A DNA stretch of 64,000 nt, taken from contig VUYV01000073.1 of NCBI GenBank assembly GCA_008711295.1, forward strand, positions 1,984,996-2,048,995, given 5' to 3'. The position numbers and the translations under genes were made by a program. Each line of letters starts with the position of its first letter. Positions within the stretch are counted from its first letter, which is position 1. The notes under the pieces are model-generated. The model was not told the DNA's origin. It worked only from the letters and a program-made list of their open reading frames with translations, and ran no database searches. This document shows, one piece after another, positions 9,794 to 20,960 of this stretch. This DNA comes from Anarhynchus alexandrinus. Taxonomy: Eukaryota > Chordata > Aves > Charadriiformes > Charadriidae.

Positions 9794-11348
9794 TGAAAGA
9801 AACTGCCATCACAGAGCGATATCACCGGCTGCTACCATAATATAGATTCGTTAGTGACAAACATCGGTATTTTGCTTAAACCTGACTTTAAGGAAAGAGA
9901 GAACGTGTTTGTATTTTAATTTCATTTAGACCCATTAGAGAAAAAGAAACCTGAAAATCCAGAAAATTTAGTTCCAGTTTTGTACGTCCACAAAATCTGA
10001 GTGTTAGGCATAATGTTAAAAAGCTTCACTACCAAGAAATATGTAAGACTTCCCTAAAAGTCCTTCCAGTGAATGCTTAAGTCTGGGTTTTTTCTTATCC
10101 TAACAAGGTTTAAGGTCATTCAGTCTTCCTCTCCCTGTTAAAATATTGTGTGGATTACCAAAATGTAATTGGTGCTTAAATACCATGCTGCTATTGCCTT
10201 GAGTCAAACAGATATGCAAACGGGCAGCGGGAATGTGATAAAGCACTTTTTGAAATGGAAACAAATGCTTTCTTTAGCACTGGTCTAACTCAGAGGGCAT
10301 CTTGGATTCAAATTAATGGACTGTTGGCAGCTGCTTATAAAATTAGGTTCCAAAAGGACAGCGCAAATGTAAAACTTTAATTCCTTGCAAGCAGCTGCGA
10401 GGAATCTCTTACAACTCCAGTGCTGCATGGAAGTGGAAGAAGGTCTGATTTTTTGCTCCGTTAATGTTTACCTTTTCTACCAGTTTTATCAGTATATTGT
10501 ATTTCGGATTAAAAGACTCTGATCGCGGAAAGTAATCGCTGAAGAATAATAACCTGGCATTCTTATATATCCATCAGAGATGTGGATTGGCTCAGTAATA
10601 CAGAAAATTGGCCGGAGGACAGACATTTAGCTACTAGTGTCCTAATTGGAAGGATCCAGAATAGGTTTTATTATTTGTCTTCCTTTTCAGAATGATTGTC
10701 TTTGTACATGTGTCCATGTGCATAGAAGGCTTGGCAATGATATAATCTTGGAAGGCTTTTAATCAGCTCAAGGAGCTTAACTTAATACAAGAAAATGTAT
10801 CAAAGCAAATGTTAAAGAAGTTGGCCTGTCAGTCAGCGAGCAGCTGAAGAGCCGAAGGACGGCATGCGACACCCATTAGGCAGCGAGTGCCAGGACTAAC
10901 AAATGCCAAGGTAGGGGCTGCAAAAAGCCCACAGGCTAATAACTCGCGAGAGGTAACGAACAGCTGAGGATCTCTCTACGTTATGTGTCCTGCCCACCAC
11001 GCTTCTGCGCGCAGGGAGCGACTAAGTTAGCTTGCGAGCCAGAATCCAACAACCAAACTGCATTCACACATGACTAAAGGGAACCTTAGCAGTAAGGATG
11101 TGACATGTGTAGCTTAAATTTATGATGGTTCATCTGCTATGTGAGTGGTATCTTGAATGGAGTCCAACAGCTCTTCCGTCAGCTGCATCCATATGCTATG
11201 CATGTGTTCCCTGCTAAGCACATCTTTTAAATTTAGTCTTTGTGGGTGCATGTTCTACACTTTCCCCATGTTTGTGGCTCTTTCGTGTGCATTCTTTAGA
11301 AAAATACTCCTGTTCATTTCCAAGGCTGTTGCGAGCTCTTCAGATGCT
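9794..11348. other. A+T-rich non-coding stretch, possibly conserved near 10360-10600
   Basis: No gene or mobile element was recognised. The 10360-10600 segment is non-repetitive and A+T-rich, with short homeodomain-like (TTAAT, ATTA) and GATA-type words, resembling conserved non-coding DNA in style. That is an impression only; an alignment to other birds would decide. Confidence 0.4.
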
Positions 11349-11460
11349 CTCCAGCCGTTCAGCCGTGACCTCGGCAAGACGCCCCAGCGCCCTCCCTCCC
11401 CGTTTCAGCCCGGCCGTGCAGCAGCCACCGCCGCTCTCGGGGCTGCACTGCGAGTCGTGA
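11349..11460. promoter_or_regulatory. Small CpG-rich pocket
   Basis: I count about 13 CpG dinucleotides in roughly 110 bp of G+C-rich DNA lying in A+T-rich, CpG-poor surroundings. That density is typical of hypomethylated regulatory DNA or small CpG islands. No TATA box, splice signal or start context makes it a gene promoter on its own, and it is shorter than the usual 200-bp island criterion. Confidence 0.3.
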
Positions 11461-11627
11461 GCTCCCTGGGGAACTGTTAGTGCTTCCCCGCTCCTTTGTT
11501 TGGAGGTGGCGAACATCCTGCTGGTGCTTGCAATGATGTTTGCCCCTGTTTAAAATTTATAGACTCTTAGGCAGAATAGTCTGAATATGATGACAAGCAG
11601 AGCATCTTTTATGGTGGATTTAAAGCC

Positions 11628-11882
11628 TCATCCATTGCTTCTTTCATCAACATTTAAGACTAACAAGAAATCCCTTGTCACATTTTTGGCATATGGGTAA
11701 AAGAGTGAGTGTTTGTATCTTTGAAAGCAGTAGTTGCCCTCCATGGTTCTCTCCCAAGTCTCCAAAGTGAAAGAAACTTTCCTAGAAGAAACTGTGAGCC
11801 AAGCAGAAATAGGTGTCAAACTACCCAGTAGCACAATGGCACACAAACAATAGATTATAAAAGCCTTTTCTCTGGCAGCCAT
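11628..11882 (-). CDS. Small ORF with signal-peptide-like N-terminus (hypothetical)
   Basis: An uninterrupted 84-codon frame runs from a true ATG at 11882 to a TGA at 11628. Residues 8-20 (FIIYCLCAIVLLG) form a hydrophobic core preceded by a basic N-terminus, and PISA-W at 24-28 would be an acceptable signal-peptidase site, leaving a mature peptide of about 57 residues. There is one N-glycosylation sequon (Asn67-Val-Thr) and a single Cys in the mature part. The start context has G at +4 but C at -3, so it is not a strong Kozak site. I see no splice sites, promoter or canonical poly(A) signal tied to it, and I recognise no family. ORFs of this length are common by chance in this window, so coding is unlikely; it is listed because the secretion-type layout is unusual among them. 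Confidence 0.12.
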   Translation of the reverse strand: MAAREKAFIIYCLCAIVLLGSLTPISAWLTVSSRKVSFTLETWERTMEGNYCFQRYKHSLFYPYAKNVTRDFLLVLNVDERSNG

Positions 11883-13503
11883 TTGTTCCCAAGTCTTCTT
11901 CTGGAACAGAACATACTGCCCTACACATCAGCAAAGCACTGAAGACTCAACAAAAATAAGAAAATTGGAAGGGAGAGAAAATATGAAATATTATTCTCAC
12001 AACTAGCAAATGTGGAGGAGTACTGCTCTGATATTAAAGACTAGTGTAATTCTTCAGGCTTGAGAGTTCAGATTTAAGAAAGAAATGCATAGCAGTTCCC
12101 AGAGGAGGGGGAAAAAAAGCCAAAACACTCAAAACGAAATGAATCTGGACACAAAATTATATGTTCACATAAAAATGTTATGAGGAAAAAAACAAACAGT
12201 GAAGTGCTAAAAAGTATTGTCTGCATGTTCAGGAATGAACCTGTAAGATAACATTTGAAATCAAATATTGGTAAAACTTAAAAAGCAGAGGGATTAAGGA
12301 ATATGCTGTAGCTCACATCGTAATCTGTGCTAGAAAAAAGTACAGAATTTGGATGTCTTCTGGTTTTAATGACACACACTGCTTCCTCTTCCCACAGATA
12401 ACCCTACTGATGTGGTCGTCTTGCAAGGAGAGGGTGAATTAAAAAATAGCATCTATTCAAATATTTAGCACTTGCCCACAGTGGAATTCATGTTACCTAA
12501 CTTCAGCAGTCTGAAAGTTGGAAATGGGATTCATCTGCCCAAATTTAGATTCCTACAGTGCACACGTCAACAGCTGAGCTAGTCATACTGACTCCTTTAT
12601 AGGCAATGAAGAGAAACAGGCACTTCTGATGCGTAAGCACATCTCATCCTAAAAAATATGTCTAAAAGAGATCCAGCAAATCACATGTAGAAGTGGCTTT
12701 TTCTCCATCAACTATAAAGAGAGTCCAGACTGTTACCGTTATGATAAAGGCTTTTAAAGTTCGGCAAGATGAAAATCTCTCTGAGTGTCTAATCTAAACT
12801 GGCTGTTCTCGTTCCCTTGTCATGCTGACAGAGAGAAACAGTCACTTCCAGAGGTCTTGGTCATCTCGGCCATTTCCCTCAGCTGCAAACACCTGAGACA
12901 GCTGGTTTGAGCTGCCCTCCAGGGGTATTTGCTGCTGGGGGATGGAAGCCTCTGGGATTGCTGAGGAGTGTGAGCCGAGAGGAATTGAAATTATTTGAGC
13001 CATTCCCCATTCCCACACGTCTATTTTTGTGGTTTCAAAATGTTGCCTCCAGAGATATGGAAAGCTCAGGAGGACAGTGCCAGGAGAGGAGGAGGGGGCT
13101 CCAAGGGCGAGTGAAATTTTAATGTGTCATTTTTATTTACGTATCATTTAAGCCACTGCCTTCCCTGAAGTTTTTCCCTTCCTCTGCCAGTAGCTACTGC
13201 TGTTGGTGTCGGCGAGGAAGAGCATTTTTTCCTCAGAGATGCCATGCTGTGTACACAAGGCTTGGAGACCTGTCCCAAAGCTAGATTGCCCTCCTCCCCC
13301 AAAGTCAGAGCGTTGCTTGCCAGCTAGCACACCCTATACTGGGGAGAAAATGCAAACAAAAAGTCAGGGAGGCATAGGAAGGCACAACAGTGAATGGGGT
13401 ATGGAGGATAATGAAACTGGAAATGGCTTCTCTTTTTTCCTCCATTTGTCCTGTAGAGTGAGATAATCCCTCAATTCACAGTTATTTCATCCCTCTCTGA
13501 TTC
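11883..13503. other. Non-coding stretch, nothing recognised
   Basis: A+T-rich to about 12700, then more mixed. No mobile element, tandem repeat or coding-like frame was recognised. Confidence 0.55.
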
Positions 13504-13645
13504 ACGCAGCGATCCCCGGAGTATGCAAATGGCGGGCTGCAGGTTTTTCTGGTCACCGCGCTGCCTTTCGCTGCTCCGTGCCAAGTGAGGCGTGAGGTCT
13601 CCTGCGGAGCCCGGGTATAGCTCGCTGCCGCGGCTGCGCACACGT
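13504..13645. promoter_or_regulatory. CpG-rich pocket with a POU octamer
   Basis: About 16 CpGs occur in roughly 145 bp. A perfect octamer ATGCAAAT (13523-13530) lies inside, and the pocket ends at a GTACATGTAC palindrome followed by a short CA run (about 13644-13664). The combination fits a small CpG-type regulatory element. No transcript structure is visible around it, and the frames that read through it on the minus strand are low-complexity. Confidence 0.35.
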
Positions 13646-16600
13646 ACATGTACACACACACACATCTTGGGGAAGGTGCAGTGGCAGGGGGTTGTGGAGG
13701 GACACATTTTCCGTCCTTCCAGGTGCTGAGGGAAACACTCAGCAAAATATCTGCCTTTGTCTTGGTTTTGCGCTGTCCCTCCAGAAAGCCACGTTCAGAG
13801 CCTCACACCTCTTTTTCCTGTTTAAGTGTCCTTTAATTACCTGATACATGCAAAATGGATCCTCATTAAATAGAATTTATCCTAAAACAGTCCCGATTAA
13901 GCAGTAGTAATTATTGCTCTCTGCCATTAGGCTTAGTCAGTCCCCAGGGAAGCTTCCCTGAGAGCAGGAGGAAGATGGGGATCTGCTCTCTGGTGCAGGG
14001 ACTCCGGCTGGGCTCTGTGTGTGTACAGCCCCGAGCCTGGGGACCGGGGAGCATTGTTCTTTGGGGTTACAGACAGGTTTTTTTTGCTTTGTTCTGTGCT
14101 CTTACAGCAGCTTTTTGGGGTACCTCCCGGAGCCCAGCATTAAGGAGGCATTGAGGCCAGGCTCCCTGTCCGGTTTTTGGATGCAAGCCACAGTGATGCT
14201 GCACGCTGGACTCCGTGCTCCTGGGCCATGTTAGCCCTCCTCAGAGCTAGGGACAGGCAGAATATCCCCTCCCTCTCCCCAGCTCCCGCGGGCATTGCTG
14301 CCTGCTGTCCAGGCAGCAGCTGAGCAGGCAGCAGCAGCTGTAAGGCTCACTGAGGGGAGGGGGGTCCTTCCTTTAATTTCCCCAGGTCCTTTTGAGCTGT
14401 CCCCATTTGTGGCACTCACCAGGCTGTGCTCCTCCGGGGCCAAATTGTACCTCTGGATTAACCAGCAGCTTGTGCAGGAGCTATGTTCCCCACCAGTCAG
14501 CTCAGGAGACAAGGGTGAGAGTCTAGAGGATATCTAGGGACCACTCAGGACCAAACTTAGGTCCAAACTCAGGACCACACTTAGAACTGAACTTGCCTCT
14601 GCAGACATTGGGCAGAGGATGTCTGGATCCTTCACTCGGTCTTATTTTTCCCAAGCTGTCTTCCAGGCAGGGAATTAAACCTCGCTCAGTCTCACCCCAA
14701 ATCGTCCTGCTGGAGGCCAGTTTCTCAGCAGTGACACAATGCAGACTGAGGATGGATGGGCAGTGTGGGAGGAGGTGGCACTGGGTTAAGTCCAGCTCTG
14801 CCAGCCTCTGATGTGAGTGCAGAGCATCAGAGGAGCTGCTTCAAAGTGCACAGGAGCGGCTGTCCCCAAAGGCCCAGCAGAATCGCTCGCTCTGCCTTGC
14901 CATCCTCACTCGTTCTCACCCTGACACCCTCCGGGGGTGAACACCAGGGCTCATCCTGCAAAAGGTGTGTTACAAATACAAAACAGGGCACACACAGAGG
15001 GTTCCCTCCATGGACAAAGGTTTCCAGGCTCCAGGGAGCTGCGCTTCATCCACTTCCACAGTAGATTGTACCTGGGTCATCTCATATTAAATGTGATGGC
15101 TATTAAAGACTATTCAGGTAGTTAGCAATAAGCTGGGTGAAAAAACAGACACTCACAATGAGTGTTAGCTCCACTGCCTGCTAGTTTTAGGGGAAACATC
15201 AGTCCTGTGTTCTGAGAAACAGTGAATAATGACTCCCTGTCCACTGCCGCCCATGCACCTTTTCTGGTTTCCTAGGTATGACTCTTTCCCCAGGTGGAAA
15301 AAAGCCAGCTGTGTGGCATCCCAAAGCATTTCTTTTTCTGCAAGGCTGCTCTCTGCAGATCCAAAAGTCAAACCACTTAAGCCGAAGTTCAAACCTTGCT
15401 GTTACTCTGTGTCTCTGCCCATTCTATATGCACGTCTTTGTCAGGGCAGCTTTTGTGTGTGCAGAAAGAGCATCTCCTTTTCCCAGTCCCTCTCACTTCT
15501 GTCCTTCCTGACTTTTCAAATTCAGTATCCGTAGGTTACAAAGCTGGCTGCTTGCTTGTTCTGCTCCTCTGCTTGCAGGACACCTAATAATAGCACTTAC
15601 CTGGAACATTTAGTTCTCCAGGAACTGCACAAATGCTGATCGCCACACTGGGCTCGTGAAGGAGTTGAATATTCGGCGTCGATTTATCAGAAGGACTGGG
15701 AAGGCTGACAGCTCCCCCTTCTGCTCTGACCCCCAGCCCCTGCCTTACGTTCCCACTGCTCCCCAGTTCGTTCACCCCATGCTCTTGGGACTTTTCTGGC
15801 TAAAAGTCGGATGCTGTGGTCCTGCATCCAACCCTAATCATGGCACACAGACCCATGGCACACCAAGGAGCTGTTTTTGTCGTATGATCACAGCATATAT
15901 TCCCCGTATCGTTGAGCTTAACACAGCCGTGATTTTCAAAATGTTATTAAGAGTAATTTTATGGAAAAGTGAAAGGAAAGCTAGGTGACTAGGTAACGGC
16001 TATGCAGGGTCAGAGACAGGGGTAGAGCTGCCTGCAGGACCTCCAGAGGATTTCCAAATGATGCGTATCCTTCTGGGACAGGATGCAGACATATCAAAGA
16101 AAGCAGCAGATGCTAGTCCCGTCTGGGATGAGGACTCACACAGGACATCACAGTGAGGCACATCTTATGCAGAATATCTACACACAGGCAGATTCCTCCC
16201 ACTTCACTCCCCAGATCGTCCTGCCTCACGTCTCAGCCTTAACAAGTGGGATTCATGCAATTTGGAAACAGATTGAATAGTGAAAAATAAATAAAACTGT
16301 ACTGCATGTCAGCAATGTTTCCTACTATTCCCGGAAGGTAGGTACCAAGTACTACATAATACTGCTGGCATTAATAATTCCCGCATTCTCCTCTATTCCA
16401 TCAGTGCCATGAGTCTTGCTAAGTCTCACATGAAAAGATCTGAGTGTGATGGACTGTGCTGAGTTTGCCCAGAATTCTCAATATTCAGCTGAAAATAAAC
16501 TGGAGCCCTGATGCCAGATCTTCAGTGCTGATGACTTTGCTTCCATCTCAAGCAGAAAAAAAGACAGATTTCTCTTTTTCTGCTGGAAGTTAGTCATATA

Positions 16601-16779
16601 ATCCTGTAATCAGTAGAGTGCTGGTCTATCATTTGCAAATCAGAATAGATGTCAGGAGAGAAAATATAAAAACTGAACATTCATTGCTCATCCACCGTAA
16701 TCACCGTAAATATATCATTGCATCTGAGAGCAGAAGTGCCAGGTTAGTTTTATTAGCAGAAGTCTCTTCACATTAATTC
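13646..16779. other. Non-coding stretch with a degenerate tandem repeat
   Basis: Ordinary mixed DNA. 13820-13940 is A+T-rich with TTAATTA-like words. 14540-14584 holds two degenerate copies of a unit of about 22 bp built on CTCAGGACCA-AACTTAG. A perfect 10-bp palindrome ATTTGCAAAT lies at 16631-16640. No gene or mobile element was recognised; the frames at 14231-15590 overlap in several registers and are noise. Confidence 0.5.
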
Positions 16780-17400
16780 TTTTAAACCTGGTTAATGTCT
16801 CCCAGCCTTTTCATCTGCTACCAGACTATTAGCCTGTGGGTAGATCCAACTCTTCCCTACCCCATCACACATCCAACATATTTATTTTTCTGCAATTGGT
16901 CAGATTTTGAATCTTCCTGTCCAAAGTCAGCTAAGAAACACCTCCAGCCACCTCTGGCTCTATAGCATCTCAGACTAGCCATCCCAGGCTCCACAACATT
17001 GTCTCACATTCTCCAGCCTCCCTGCCATATAACCTGCCATCCAAAATCCTTCTGACAAAATGCATTTCCTAGACCTTCACCTTGATCTGCGCCCTTCTCT
17101 TATCCTCTTTCTGCTGGTTTCTCTCACTCTGTTTAAAAGTCTTCCTGACATTGTCCAAGCACAAAATCTTTCCAAACAGAGCAGTAATCACATCCCCTTT
17201 TCCAACTTCCCTCTGATTCCTACAGATTCCTCAAAGTGCTTCTTGCCCCTTTCATTTCCTTTCCTTGTACCTCTCCTGGGGCAGTGTGTGGTACAGGGAA
17301 GGACTTACCCCCATACACTTCATCCATCACCAGTGAGATCTTCCCACAGATTTCATCTCCTTCCTTGCTACCTGTCACAGGTGAAAGATGAATAAATGAA
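16780..17400 (+). other. Pyrimidine-rich, strand-asymmetric block 2
   Basis: The plus strand is again C/T-dominated, in the same style as block 1 (CTTCC, CCTTT, TCTCC words). A 111-codon ATG frame (17060-17395) starts with a Leu-rich stretch, but it follows the base composition and is Leu/Ser/Pro/Phe-biased, so I do not call it a gene. No homology was recognised and edges are approximate. Confidence 0.35.
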
Positions 17401-18152
17401 AGAAATGGCAACGTAGAAGCCTTCTCTTGGTTTCCCTGTCTGCTCTGCCTTTACTTCTTCTATCTCCTGGAGTGTCTAAAAAGGATCATGATGATCTCCA
17501 GATCTTAGTCCGCATGCAGCATATTGGTCCTGGGTAACAAAGAATGGGGAAGACCCTGACTCTGAGCCACCAGGTGCACTTTCAGAAGGTCTTTGGACCC
17601 CTCTCTGTGGGGTATTCCATAAATATCGATCTTTGTCCTAACCTTGCAGGTGCAACCATGTCCTGCTCATGTCAGAGGAATGCGGGAACAGGGGCAGACA
17701 AAGTAACAGGGCAACCACATAAAATAACTGATTGTTAGCACTAGGTCCCTTTCAGTGACCATGTGTAACCAGACAGGAAAGCCCCTCCAGATGGACAGCC
17801 CCCAGGGGAGCCAGGCAAGAGAAGAGGTGGCAATGCCCATCCCTCAGACACCTACCCCTGCTCTCTTTCTTCCCTTTGCCTTCCCAACCCTGCAAGGATT
17901 CCCTATGCTCTGTAGGCTTCCAGCTCCTCTTTGACACACCCCCCTCCTGATAATATGAAATTATAATGCTGTCAGGCTTGGGGTTATCACCGAGTATTGG
18001 CGCTGGCGCTGCCAGTGCATTAACAAGGGCAGCAGATTTCGCACATCTCGGAGCCATTGTTTCAGGCTGCCAGGAGCGGCAGGAAGCCTGCACAGCATTA
18101 GCTACGCTCTGCTCACATTTGGGGGTTAATTTGTAATCAAAAAGGCTGGAAA
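17401..18152. other. Non-coding stretch, nothing recognised
   Basis: Mixed-composition DNA leading to the T-rich tract and the duplicated segment. No gene or mobile element was recognised. Confidence 0.55.
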
Positions 18153-18183
18153 CTCTTTTTTTCTTTTTTCTTTTTTTTTTTTT
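18153..18183 (+). repeat. Poly(T)/CT tract
   Basis: Roughly 30 bp of almost uninterrupted T with a few C. It ends nine bases before the first copy of the 222-bp duplication, so it is a plausible reason for a broken contig end there. Confidence 0.9.
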
Positions 18184-18192
18184 AAATGACAG

Positions 18193-18414
18193 TTCCGATT
18201 CTGCAGAAGGAGAGGATTTGCAAGGGAGAGAAAGGTATGCTGTTTGCTTACATCAGCCACTATGTCTAGTACTGATGAGGCAAAACCCTAGTGAAGCCAA
18301 GACAATCTGTAGCTTTCATGTCTGTTTATGTGTCAAAATTAACAGAATGGGGAAGGAGAAAATTATATCTTGCCCTAGTGGCTTGTTTTAATTCTACCAA
18401 CTGTCTTGATGGCC
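18193..18414. repeat. 222-bp direct duplication, copy 1 (probable assembly duplicate)
   Basis: Identical to 18416-18637 except for two C/T differences, both within the first nine bases (18196 and 18201, versus 18419 and 18424). The offset is exactly 223 bp, i.e. the repeat length plus the intervening N. Such a copy beside a gap is the signature of two overlapping contig ends joined without merging. The clustering of the mismatches at the end next to the T-rich tract fits low-quality contig-end bases. Confidence 0.95.
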
Positions 18415-18415
18415 N
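18415..18415. other. Single unknown base (assembly join)
   Basis: The only N in the window, placed exactly between the two 222-bp copies. A one-base N usually marks a scaffolder's join of contigs with an estimated gap of zero or less, not a real missing base. Confidence 0.95.
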
Positions 18416-18637
18416 TTCTGATTTTGCAGAAGGAGAGGATTTGCAAGGGAGAGAAAGGTATGCTGTTTGCTTACATCAGCCACTATGTCTAGTACTGATG
18501 AGGCAAAACCCTAGTGAAGCCAAGACAATCTGTAGCTTTCATGTCTGTTTATGTGTCAAAATTAACAGAATGGGGAAGGAGAAAATTATATCTTGCCCTA
18601 GTGGCTTGTTTTAATTCTACCAACTGTCTTGATGGCC
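18416..18637. repeat. 222-bp direct duplication, copy 2 (probable assembly duplicate)
   Basis: See copy 1. The last 213 bases of the two copies are identical. Collapsing the pair would shorten the locus by 223 bp and remove the frame that appears to run through the N (18291-18614). Confidence 0.95.
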
Positions 18638-19459
18638 TCAGCCACAGCTGATACATAGCAGGAGTACAGTCTTTTTCCTTGATGAAGATAAGGCCAATTT
18701 ATAAAGGCACATAAACTGCCCCGATACAGTGAGCCAACAGGGCAGATGTTTGGCACGTCTGTCCTGGAGAGATGGAGACTGTAGGGAACGAGCCTCTCAG
18801 CTTCATTTATTCAGGGGCCCTTTGTCCGTCCCAGCTCCTGGCATGTTGAACGAAGTTTCTCAGAAGCCCTACCCGGAGGCCTCCAGCTGAAACGGCTGCT
18901 GGGGTTCCCCCATTCCCACAGCCACATCAGGAGTAGGAGCAGGAAGAAATTAGATACGGTTGTCCCATGTAGGAAAGACACTTCTCAACAGAGACAGACA
19001 GAGGAATGAGCCTTAGCAAGCCTATAGGAGTAGGACCTGGATGAAGAATGGCTTTGGTTTAAGACACTAGGAGCAAAAGACAGTGCTGGTTGGAGAGGCC
19101 ATGCTGGATTCCCACCTCTGTGGAGTGGCCGTGGCTCCTTCCAGGATGGCTGCAGGCTCCTGCGTATCCAGCATTACAGTCACTGGCACTAGACAGACAC
19201 AACTGGGACCAGAAAATGAGATCCAATCCCAGACAAGAGACCCCAAATGGATTTTAAAATAAGCTTTGCCTAAGGGTGAAGAAAGAAGCAAGGTGAAATT
19301 TTTAATTTGGGCATGGGCCCATCCTTGCAAGATGCCAGACAAACAGACTCTGGAATGACATAGGCAGGGGTTGGGATGGAAAGTGTCTGGAGGCATGGAA
19401 TGGGCTGATGTCTGTCAAACCTGACTTAACAGTGAGTGTGACCACCTAGTGCTGTTGTG

Positions 19460-19515
19460 AAAAAAAACCCAAACCAAACCAACCAACCAAACAAAAAAAA
19501 ACAAAAAATAAAAAC
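19460..19515. repeat. A-rich low-complexity tract with AAACC/CAAAC words
   Basis: About 56 bp of poly(A) broken by CCC, CC and C (AAACC, AACC, CAAA steps). Tracts of this style are, from recall, common in bird genomes. No element body ending in it was recognised on either side. Confidence 0.8.
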
Positions 19516-20474
19516 AGTCAAAGCAATTCAGAAGCCAGGTATTTTGCACAAGAGAAAGGGAAAGATTCATCCTGGTGTAGAAGGCACCAGTAACACCACA
19601 ATCCGTCCATGCCAACCTGGTATCCCGCATCCACAAAAGACAAAATCAACTGGAACAGACCCAGGGATGTGCTACAGGGAACAGGCAGCCTCACTCAGAA
19701 GAAGGAGGAGGAGCTCGCCTTGTTAAAGCTAGCAAAACAAAGGATCTGATTGCTGCCTATAAACATATTGGGGGTAGACACCAGGGAAGGAAAACAGCTG
19801 TTATGCTGAAGGACAGCACTTGCACAAGAACAAAAGGGTATGAACAGGCCATGAATACATTTGTGAATATGATTACGGGACACGGTGCCTACAATAGCAA
19901 AGGACTTGCCTCAGTGACCAGGACACCCCATCGGTTTTAAGTTGTGCAGCGAATCCCCTGGCTTTTGTTCATGATTAATTTTTCTTCTATTAGCTTTATG
20001 CTCCTTGCCAGCTAGTCATTTTTAATTCCTCAGGGTGTGAGGTGTATTTGTCATTGGAAAGATATATTTGGAGAAAGAGCATGTAACCCACCCCCCTCTC
20101 CACATCTCAGGTCATGCAGGAGATAGGAAAAGCTGTTCCTGATGTTGGTGAGAGAAAGGCAGGGAGAGAAAAGAGAAGGGATTGCCGAAATCACACCTCA
20201 CGGTAAAGGGTATGTGAACCTTAAAAACTGAGGCAGTTGTTGAAACTTGCTTACCTGCAGGGGCAGATGTACAGATGAATGAGATCCCTAAAGATGAAAA
20301 CCAGAAACCCTCAGATGAGGGCACACGAGGAAAGTTTTTGCACTTGGGATAGCTGTGACTGAGGTTTCTGGTTTTCAATATTGTGCTAGGCAGGCTGGGG
20401 ACTGTTTCTGGCCCACTTGGATTAGGAGGCATCTTCCCAACTTGCTGCGTCCTGGAGGATGGGGAGCTGGAGAA

Positions 20475-20483
20475 GGGGGGGGG
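20475..20483. repeat. G9 homopolymer
   Basis: Nine consecutive G, a likely sequencing-error or length-variable site. Noted because it breaks or joins the frames read across it. Confidence 0.85.
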
Positions 20484-20699
20484 AGTCCGTTGGCTGCTTC
20501 ATTGGAGATGATTCTGCAATTTCCCCCTCCGCAGTGTGTATGCGGGAGGGTCAATTTTCACGCTCAGGGCTCAGGGGAGGCAATGTGCTGCTACATACTG
20601 TGGTTCTGGACTCATTTTCTGGGCAGAGAATCCTCCATCAGTGACAGATCGGTTTTAGTTATTTTGAGAAGAAAAGAATGTGCTTTTTTATGTGGGTTT

Positions 20700-20960
20700 C
20701 TTTGGGCTCCAGAAACTATAAACGTCTTCATTTTTAAGTGTCAGCCTTGACACGCACAGCTGATTTAGACCTCAGTGATAAATATATCTGCTCTGCTATG
20801 TATCATTTTTGGGGAGTTATAATTGAATTAAAATTGTGTACTACGTGGGCAAGCTGTGATAGGTAATTAAGTTTATTGATTATGCCACAGCTCAGTTTGT
20901 CAGATGTACAGCGCACCCTGCACTATAATTGCTATTATATATACTGGACAGAGCTCGTCT
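20700..20960. promoter_or_regulatory. Candidate conserved non-coding block with inverted TGACA motif
   Basis: A+T-rich, non-repetitive DNA with a perfect inverted pair GTGTCA-GCCT-TGACAC (20738-20753), i.e. two facing TGACA cores of the MEIS/PREP/TGIF type, followed by several homeodomain-like words (TTATAATTGAATTA, GGTAATTAAG) up to about 20940. The motifs are seen; conservation and regulatory role are inferred and untested. Confidence 0.3.

Larger units (their letters stand above)
18638..20699. other. Non-coding stretch with an A/C-rich tract and a G run
   Basis: No gene was recognised. 19460-19515 is A-rich with AACC/CAAC words. 20475-20483 is a run of nine G. The frames at 19067-19726 and 20112-20750 overlap on both strands and show no domain. 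Confidence 0.5.

Noticed and set aside
17060..17395. 111-codon frame with a Leu-rich start resembling a signal peptide
   Set aside because: The Leu/Phe/Ser richness follows directly from the pyrimidine-rich strand. The rest of the peptide is Pro/Ser/His low complexity.
18291..18614. 107-codon frame with an unknown residue
   Set aside because: It reads through the N and through both copies of the probable assembly duplication, so it exists only because of the artefact.
19441..19454. CTCF-like core (reverse strand CACTAGGTGG)
   Set aside because: The core fits but the flanking positions of the consensus do not. A single partial match is not enough without a weight-matrix score and ChIP data.
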